A stretch of 64,000 nucleotides of DNA, from positions 125,492,098 through 125,556,097 of the forward strand of contig JAVHZZ010000005.1 in assembly GCA_036250195.1 (NCBI GenBank). Direction: 5' to 3'. The first letter of the stretch is position 1. Every line of letters begins with the position of its first letter. The notes under the pieces were generated by a model. It saw only the letters and a list, made by a program, of their open reading frames with translations, made no database searches and was not told the DNA's origin. A program made the translations under genes and the position numbers. This document shows positions 57,001-64,000 of the stretch, in pieces. This stretch comes from Mixophyes australis (lineage: Eukaryota > Chordata > Amphibia > Anura > Limnodynastidae).

Positions 57001-58339
57001 TATTATGTGAAAAAATAATGCAATATAGCCCAAGCACCTTGTGTGGGTTACTCATCACAGCCCCATATCACTATCTTCATCTTCCGTTCGTGACAACATA
57101 AAAATGAAAGCTAAAACAAAGTCCAGAACAGAAAAGACATAAAAAAAATTGTCCCTCTCATTAGTGTAAGTGTAATGAATAACCAGTAAGCAACCAACAT
57201 TGGTAGATCCCAATAATCTTAGCTTCGATTTTCAATTATGCATCTTTTAATAGGTATATTACTATTTTAATAGTTACTGGATTAAAGCAAAATCCAGTAA
57301 CTGCTTTGTAGACCAAAAAGCTCTACATTTTTGCTTCATATGATAAATCAATCCTTAAGATTATTTAAAACTTTGATTATTTTTCTTGTGAATTACATTG
57401 AAATCTATTTAAATATAGTATATTTACACTGCGTTTTTAAAAAATATTTTGACAATATGTACCAACATGTTAAGTCTGCAACAATTCGCTACGTCACAAA
57501 ATGTTGGTGTCTTTTTTTGGTGACCGTATCATATAAGCAAGAATGTAAGAAGCATTGTTGAAATCAAATCAAAGATGTATTGTGGATAACCTTCTCAATT
57601 TACTACTTACATATTGAGAAAGAATCTCGAGCTGGCAGTTTATTGCACTGAGCAAATTACACAACGAGAACAAGGACTTCCGGTCAGTAATCTCTCTTTA
57701 GCTGCGCTTGCTCATATAAAAATGTAAAACACTTTATGCTTAAGCTTTCTTCCCATTTTTAGCACAATCCCAATACAGCACTAACACATACAGAGTGATT
57801 CCGTTTATAAAGTCATGTGGGTTCAGTAGGAAATGAAGCTGGTTACACCAGTTTTTTTTTCCGCTTTGTGTGAAAAAGTTAAGATGCTCTGGCTGTTTAA
57901 AGAGGGAAGCTACAAAAGAGGTGCTAGATAGTACATTTTTAATTTATTATACACAAGCTCTGCCAACTGAAGAGCAGGATTACTATTATACATACAGTAT
58001 GTCCTTGTTACTTCCAGATTACATTTTACACATGTAAAAGTCTCTTCACTACAATAATGAAATCTATTATTTACAACTTCCTTAGACACCCATGATAATT
58101 TCCATATTTATCAGAGATATCCGAATTTTGAGGTTTGAAGTTCACAAGCAGAATATATTTAGTGCGAGCTACCATACTGGAAACAGACCGTCTTAATAAA
58201 AGTTAGCTTTCCAGAGTTAACAAAAGAGACTCTTGCATCAAGAAGTGAAAATAAAATTGCCTCCACCAATCAATACCAAATATTGCAAGTGAGTACACGT
58301 TTTACACAGGCACATAAAGTACATGTAATGTATATCATA
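57001..58339. other. Gene-free AT-rich stretch
   Basis: No gene or nameable element seen. Confidence 0.4.
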
Positions 58340-58672
58340 GGGCCTGATTCATTAAGGTTCTTAAATGAAGAGGATTCTCATTTCAGTCTCCTGGACAAAA
58401 CCATGTTACAATGGAAGGGGTGCAAATAAGTGTTCTGTTTTACACATAAGTTAACTACTGACTGTTTTTTCATGTAACACACAAATATCAACTTTAAATT
58501 TCAGTGTACAAATAAGCTATCAAATATTTGTGTGTTACATGAAAAAACTGTCAGTATTTAACTTATGTGTAAAACAGAACACTTATTTGCACCCCTTCCA
58601 TAGTAACATGGTTTTGTCCAGGAGACTGAAATGAGAATCCTCTTCATTTAAGAACCTTAATGAATCAGGCCC
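58340..58672. mobile_element. 333-bp palindromic element, GGCCTGA-TCATTAAGG family
   Basis: Two ~148-bp arms with about three mismatches around a ~35-bp centre; ends GGGCCTGATTCATTAAGG and its inverse. CATAG flanks the GGCCTG ends on both sides (58336-58340 and 58672-58676). A much younger relative of 1675-1993. Confidence 0.88.
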
Positions 58673-58851
58673 ATAGTCTTCAACTGTCCCTACAGTTCAA
58701 GGTTCTGAAATTTTTGGCCAGAAATTGTTGTCCTTGACAATGTAACTACTTTAGGTCTGCCAAACTACAAAGTGCCACTCTATTTACTCTATTTAGTGCG
58801 CTGACTGCAAATCTTAGGACTTGTTCTTATTATGTGTTACATTAGGTACAC

Positions 58852-59110
58852 ACTACAGTGTTTTCAGCAGTTTATCGGGCCAATCAGACGATAAACAACT
58901 GATTGGCCCGATATCACAGTAGTGTGTACACTGGAACAATGAACAGTTATCGTTCCAAAGCACAATGAATTCTGCAATGTGTATGTACTCACGATCAGGG
59001 TCTCCATAGAGTTCACAGAGTCATGATCCTTTTAGCTGTCTTTTTATCAGTCATTGGAAAAATCGTTATACACACCGGGAGAATATTTCTGTAGCGTGTA
59101 CCCAGCCTAA
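58852..59110. mobile_element. Miniature element with GTACACACTACAG ends
   Basis: The left end TTAGGTACACACTACAG and the right end CTGTAGCGTGTACCCAGCCTAA form an imperfect inverted pair. Near the left end an internal inverted repeat lies at about 58873-58915 (TTTATCGGGCCAATCAG / CTGATTGGCCCGATA). Flanking TTA/TAA or ACATTA would fit a duplication, but the exact ends are ambiguous. Confidence 0.6.
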
Positions 59111-61149
59111 CATTAGTGACCATTTATAAAAGGGGAGTATATATCGATGGTAACTGGTATTCTGGTGCCTGGGATACCGACAACCACTATTCCTTCAGAA
59201 ATGAATAGTATAATAAAGTCATAATGAAAATATACACTTACCTTCACAGCAACGGCATTGATTTTCAATGTCAAAAAGACATTGAAAAGGATATTGATCT
59301 ATAAACCCTTCCCCCTCCCCTGTGAATTTTGTAGACAGCCTGTCACCCCTGCAATTTTGTCACCATAGGCCCTGGCCTGTGCGATCTCGCCACAAACCTA
59401 GGCTCACTTATTATATTGGGATGTATAAAGCCCAGTCTACATATCAGTCTACACAAGATGTTGTTTGGAGACTACACCTTCTAAATCATTTAAATAGAAG
59501 CTTATTATAACTCTGGGAGACAGCAGAGAGAGTGGCTCCTTTATGAATAATAATAGCATTAGGAGTGCGTATAGACCAACATGTATGAAGAAACACATTA
59601 GGATTAACTATTGTAAACATTCATATTCTATACCGCCTTAAATATTTAGAATATAAGTATTCTGCAATGCACAACATTCTTCCATCAATAACTATCATTG
59701 TCTCCCAAAAGATAATCAGATGGTGTTTTTATATTAATAAAAACAAATTATAAAGGATCTATAATTAACGTTGAAATAAGCCTGACAAATTATAGGGTTT
59801 TAAGTTTGCCACTCATTCATGATTCGTGCTTTTGATTAAATCTAACAGAAATTACAAAACTTTACATATATCTTGCATGATAAATATATTATAATTTTGT
59901 TAATTCATGAAAAAACTGTGGATACATCGAACATTTCCACTTTTGTTGTTGAGATATAATAGGACGTCACAAACCAGACAGGCTTCTTGTGCGTGCACAC
60001 TTGTGCAATCATTGTATTGTAGGTTTTTTATTTTCAGTTCTTTTTCCAAATACTAATGTCCTCAAGTGAAAATGTCTTTTACCTTGAATTTTGTTGGTTG
60101 CAAGGTCATATTAAAGGTGGAAAAAGGTTGGATATAATGTATCTTAATTTCAGGCTGTGTATAAAACATGCTTGCCTTGAAGCCTTGGTACAAATTAAAT
60201 ATGAGGCTGATCAGCAATACATGGAAATACATATCTAGTATCCATATCTCTCATGATTTCATAATTTAACACAAAAAATCAAAGTAAAAACCTACTGAAA
60301 AAATGAATATTATACATATTGTTTATACACAAAGACCTGCAATTTCAGTAAGGGTATTTAGACTTTTTATATCCACTGTATATTGATTAAATGGTGTTAG
60401 CAGAGAAAATACCTGACTACAAATCTTCTGCCAAATCCTGTTATATAAAATAATTAAAGTGCATGCTTTCACTGTAAGTGTTCAGTAGAGGAGGGAAAAT
60501 AGATACATGAACGCAATTTAATGTCTCTAAATGCTGTACAGATTTATCAGCCCAAGTCTGTCTAGTAGGTTAATAGCTGGGCTGTCTGTACTTTTATAAC
60601 TGAGAATTCAGTATTGACAAGAATTAATGATCTAGATCAGATCTACTTTGGAGGACCTTCTGGCTAAACCATTCCATTAGTAATACTAATTAGATATAGT
60701 ATCACTAATGGATATTCCTGTCATCTGCTTTGTTCAAGCGATTCTGTTTAGTGTATTCCTGCTTTAGTGTATTTCTTTCAAATTAAGAGCACTGTGACTC
60801 AATATGTGAACCATAATGTGGGATAGAGCTTTTACATAATAATGCTTCAAATCACTACATACGGCAAAGTACTGTGAAACCTTGCAGTATATATTTTCCC
60901 AAGCACTAGATATTGCTCCCACATTTCCTGGGACAGTCAAACTTTTTGCTTCTTTTAAAAGTCACATAAAAATTTATGGGGGAAATCACTGCATGAAGAG
61001 CTAAAAATATATATAAACTTTTCAAACTGCATTCAGTCTCTACTGTCTATTTTTTTTTTTTTGCTGTAAACATTTTCATCTACCAAACTCATCAAAACTG
61101 GAACCAATTGAATGTAGTGTAGTTCTAAATCTGTATGTAAACATTGTGG
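59111..61149. other. Gene-free AT-rich stretch
   Basis: No gene or nameable element seen. Confidence 0.4.
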
Positions 61150-61381
61150 GCCTCATTTCAAGTTAGGAGTAAATCCAGCTAGAAATTTGCAATTTTGTGC
61201 TGCCAGGGGAGCTAACTTAAATTTTCTGCCCAGCATTTGAGTGCTGCAAGCAAAAGCAGGCAGTATTTTCCTTACAAAGGAATAGCATTTGCACCCACAG
61301 CACATCACAGCATCACAACATGGTTTGCTTAGGTGCAAATTCAGACCGTATATCTGAATTTGCTCCTAACTTTTAATGAGG
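61150..61381. mobile_element. Miniature element with AAGTTAGGAG ends
   Basis: Left CCTCATTTCAAGTTAGGAGT and right CTCCTAACTTTTAATGAGG are an imperfect inverted pair. The interior has CAAATTCAG / CTGAATTTG and GCAAGCAAAAGCAGGC. No coding content. Confidence 0.6.
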
Positions 61382-62138
61382 ACTTGTATGTCCACATGAA
61401 TGATTTGTGGATTCAGTTTGACTGATTGGCCTGCAGCATATCATCATCACAAGTTGGCTCAATTGAGTAGTTATATACATTTGACATCCTTTTAAAGCAC
61501 AATGGACAGCATTGCCTAAATTGTGTAACCTCATATGCCACTTGGATGATGTAACTGTCATCTACAAGCTTCTACCACAACATGAATCAAGACAAGGCTA
61601 CAATTCATGTGCCAAAGACAATACTTATGACATTTTATGCAAGCAACTATATAGGTTAATCAAATGTTTGTATTTTTGCCATCATTTTTATTTTTTCGTG
61701 ATTTTCTTTCAATTCTATTAATTTTATTATAACAATTTATTGACATTCTGAAGATCTAGCACTGAAAAACATCATTAGGAACAAAACAACAATAAGAAAA
61801 TGAACTGCCAAATGATTCAAGGGGATTCATCAAGTGGAAGGCAATCTTGTTCACTAGAGAATGTAAGATAACCCAGTACAGTATCACGTAATGCTTCAAG
61901 AGCTTTTCAGTCAACCCTCCCGACATCTCATAAAGCCATGCAGCTTATTGTTCTGTATAAACAGCAATTTTAGAGCATGCTTGGGTATTTAGAGTACTTA
62001 GTACTCAAGAAAATACTACTTAGTGTTTATTAGCTCAAGTGTCCTAATAAGGACAGTTCACACTGGTTCAAGGTACCAGTAATCAGTAGATCAGATGGCA
62101 CAATAATACATTTCAATGCAAACCAGTGCTTTTTTTTT
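61382..62138. other. Gene-free stretch
   Basis: No gene or nameable element seen. Confidence 0.4.
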
Positions 62139-62465
62139 TAGAGATGGGCGGGTCGGGTTCCCCGAGAACCGAACCCACCCGAACTTTGGGTATCCGAGTG
62201 TACTCTCCCGCCCGCTCCGAATCCAAATGGAGGCCGAACGTCATCGTGACGTCGTCGGATCTCGGGGCTCGGTTCTCGCGATACTTCAAGATTATAAATA
62301 TACGCCTCCACAGCAATCCATCGCCATTTTACAGAGGGAGAGAGCAGGGTGTAGTCACAGGCTGACTAGAGCAGGGACAGAGAATACAATATTTTTATTC
62401 CAATTGTTGTAACAAAAATCGCTAGAGAAGAGAGGAGGATAGAGGTTTTTTTTCTTTTCAATATT

Positions 62466-62880
62466 TGGCACTCCCCAGTGCTTTTGCGGTGTCCCCCCTA
62501 ATTGTGCATAAATATTTCTGGTTGTCAAAATTACTATCTGTCAGCAGTATCTACCAACTAATTTTTAGCACTCCCCAGTGCTTTTGGGGTGTCCCCCCTA
62601 ATTGTGCATAAATATTTCTGGCTGTCAAAATTACTATCTGTCAGCAGTATCTACCAACTAATTTTTAGCACTCCCCAGTGCTTTTGGGGTGTCCCCCCTA
62701 ATTGTGCATAAATATTTCTGGCTGTCAAAATTACTATCTGTCAGCAGTATCTACCAAATAATTTTTAGCACTCCCCAGTGCTTTTGGGGTGTCCCTCATA
62801 ATTGTGCATAAATATTTCTGGCTGTCAAAAGTCATATTTGTCAGCAGTATCTTACTAAATAATTTTTACCACTACAAGTG
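62466..62880. repeat. 100-bp tandem repeat, about 4 units
   Basis: CACTCCCCAGTGCTTTT starts at 62469, 62569, 62669 and 62769, exactly 100 bp apart, and a degraded fifth start (CACTACAAGTGCTTTG) precedes the ATG at 62894. The array lies where the transposase promoter or 5' UTR would be; it is absent from the 32112 copy. Confidence 0.93.
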
Positions 62881-62893
62881 CTTTGCGCTCAGA

Positions 62894-63780
62894 ATGGATT
62901 CAAAGCAGTCCACATATGATCTAAATGAGCAACCAGGTTCTGTCACCAGTCCTGATGTTAGTGTTCCCAGTACGTCATCTGGGCAAGGCGATGTCAAACT
63001 ACACAGTGTTTCGAAATCAGTCCAAAAAACAAAAATCCAAAACAAATTTACTGTGTTGAAGCGAAAAAGAAGTGTTACTGAGCAAAAGCTAAGTGCCGAT
63101 AATTTTTTTTTTGACAAAATGCCATTCTACACACGCAGTGGCAAACAGAGAATGAGGCCTTCACCTTTGGCTATTAGTGGCAGATCCAAAAATGTTACTG
63201 AGCCTATAAGTGGTGCACAACTACTGTTACGCGTCAAAGCCGAGCCGCAACATAACAGTAAGGCATTAGAGGATAATGTTTGCTCTGAATCAGAAATGAC
63301 ACCAATCCCTGTGGAGAGTCCATCCAACAGTGGGATGTCTAATCGTGAGCATTCTGCTAGTGTATAATAATAAATGATAATAATAGTGTACCCATAAAGA
63401 AGGGCCCTTTCAGCAGTTCTGCTGATGTGTGCCTGAACAGCCCGAGTGTAGCCGGTGATACACCAAGTGAGGATGACACTTTGTCTTTAGAAGAGGATGT
63501 GGGGGAGATTTGGGTATCCGATGATAAGGATGCGGTTGATTGTGTCCTGCAGCAGTGTGGCACCAGTGGGAGGAGTTCTGGCACGTGAGGTTCTGGCACC
63601 AATATGCACTTTCCAAACACAAGCAGGAATGACGCAGGTGGCAGACCACAACAGTTTGACATCTGGGCTGGTTTGAAGGATTTGTCCAAAAAATGTGTGA
63701 CCTTGACCATAACTCCAACCAATCCTTCTATTAACATGCAAAGGATGGTGGAGGGCCTAGCAGGGATTAAACTGTATTTT
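62894..63780 (+). pseudogene. hAT transposase, internally deleted
   Basis: An open frame from ATG 62894 to the stop at 63365-63367 gives 157 residues: MDSKQSTYDLNEQ, a Lys/Arg-rich region, MPFYTRSGKQRMR, LLLRVKAEPQHNSKALEDN and an acidic end. These match the N-terminal, pre-BED part of the 32112 transposase. Beyond the stop, the plus strand continues with SSADVCLNSPSVAGDT and then jumps to QFDIWAGLKDLSKK and NMQRMVEG, a C-terminal region in the other copy. The BED finger and catalytic core are missing, so it cannot be a working transposase. Confidence 0.8.
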
Positions 63781-64000
63781 TCCTAATTTTCACTAATAAT
63801 GTTTGGGTGTAATATACACCCAAAGACGAGTGCTCAATTGCTAAGAGTCATTGATGAAGAGGAAGACAAGCAGGCTTGTCTGTAGAATTTGCAGGCAAAT
63901 TGTGCTGCGTTATATAGGTAACACCCAAAGAGAAGAGCTCCATTGCTCCATTGCTAATTGTAATTGCTGAAATAGAAATAATAGGGCTGACAGTCTTGGT

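Larger units (their letters stand above)
62139..64000 (+). mobile_element. hAT element related to 32112-37067, deleted, runs off the window
   Basis: Begins TAGAGATGGGCGGGTCGGGT, matching the inverted right end of the 32112 element through the GGTTCCCCGAGAACCGAAC block and a later CACAGCAATCCATCGCCATTT. Carries a 100-bp tandem array and a shortened transposase gene. Its other end lies beyond 64000, so no target duplication can be checked. Confidence 0.85.

Noticed and set aside
1..64000. Host protein-coding gene
   Set aside because: I looked for exon-like frames with splice sites outside the repeats on both strands and found none I could support.

Overview
The window is vertebrate nuclear DNA with no host gene that I can recognise. 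It looks most like an anuran amphibian, an inference from the mix of elements: hAT miniature elements, Tc1 elements, a chromovirus, L2-like LINEs, a Penelope fragment, an epsilon/gamma-type endogenous retrovirus and long palindromic elements. A fish or another amphibian is not excluded. No exon series, tRNA, rRNA or CRISPR was found. Nearly everything that can be named is a mobile element, a fossil of one, or a tandem array inside one. Layout: 1-15167 holds small palindromic and hAT-type elements, a LINE fragment, a Penelope fragment, a 28-bp minisatellite inside a hAT miniature element (8456-9966), an L1-type 3' end, a C-rich minisatellite and an old ~50-bp tandem repeat. 15168-25011 is a complete, apparently very young endogenous retrovirus: two 839-bp LTRs with only two differences, a Pro-type primer site, open gag, pro-pol and env, and a TAG between gag and pol in the same frame. 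It sits in the ~50-bp repeat, which resumes after it and is then split again by a solo LTR (25081-26302). 26376-44230 holds a hAT miniature element, a Tc1 element with another transposon nested in it, a 4.96-kb hAT element with exact 8-bp target duplications and a dead transposase, a decayed Gmr1/SCAN-type gypsy remnant, and further Tc1 copies. 44236-53392 is one Ty3/gypsy chromovirus (minus strand, decayed, TGGAA duplications); its LTRs carry an 80-bp minisatellite and one LTR was split by an L2-like LINE. 53393-64000 has an element made of a chain of short hairpins, a second copy of the 28759 hAT miniature family, several long palindromes, and, running off the window, a deleted relative of the 32112 hAT element. 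Only the retrovirus looks able to encode complete proteins. The others read as pseudogenes, and the long overlapping open frames at 8421-9715, 13744-14811, 44586-45360 and 50181-50947 are by-products of tandem repeats.
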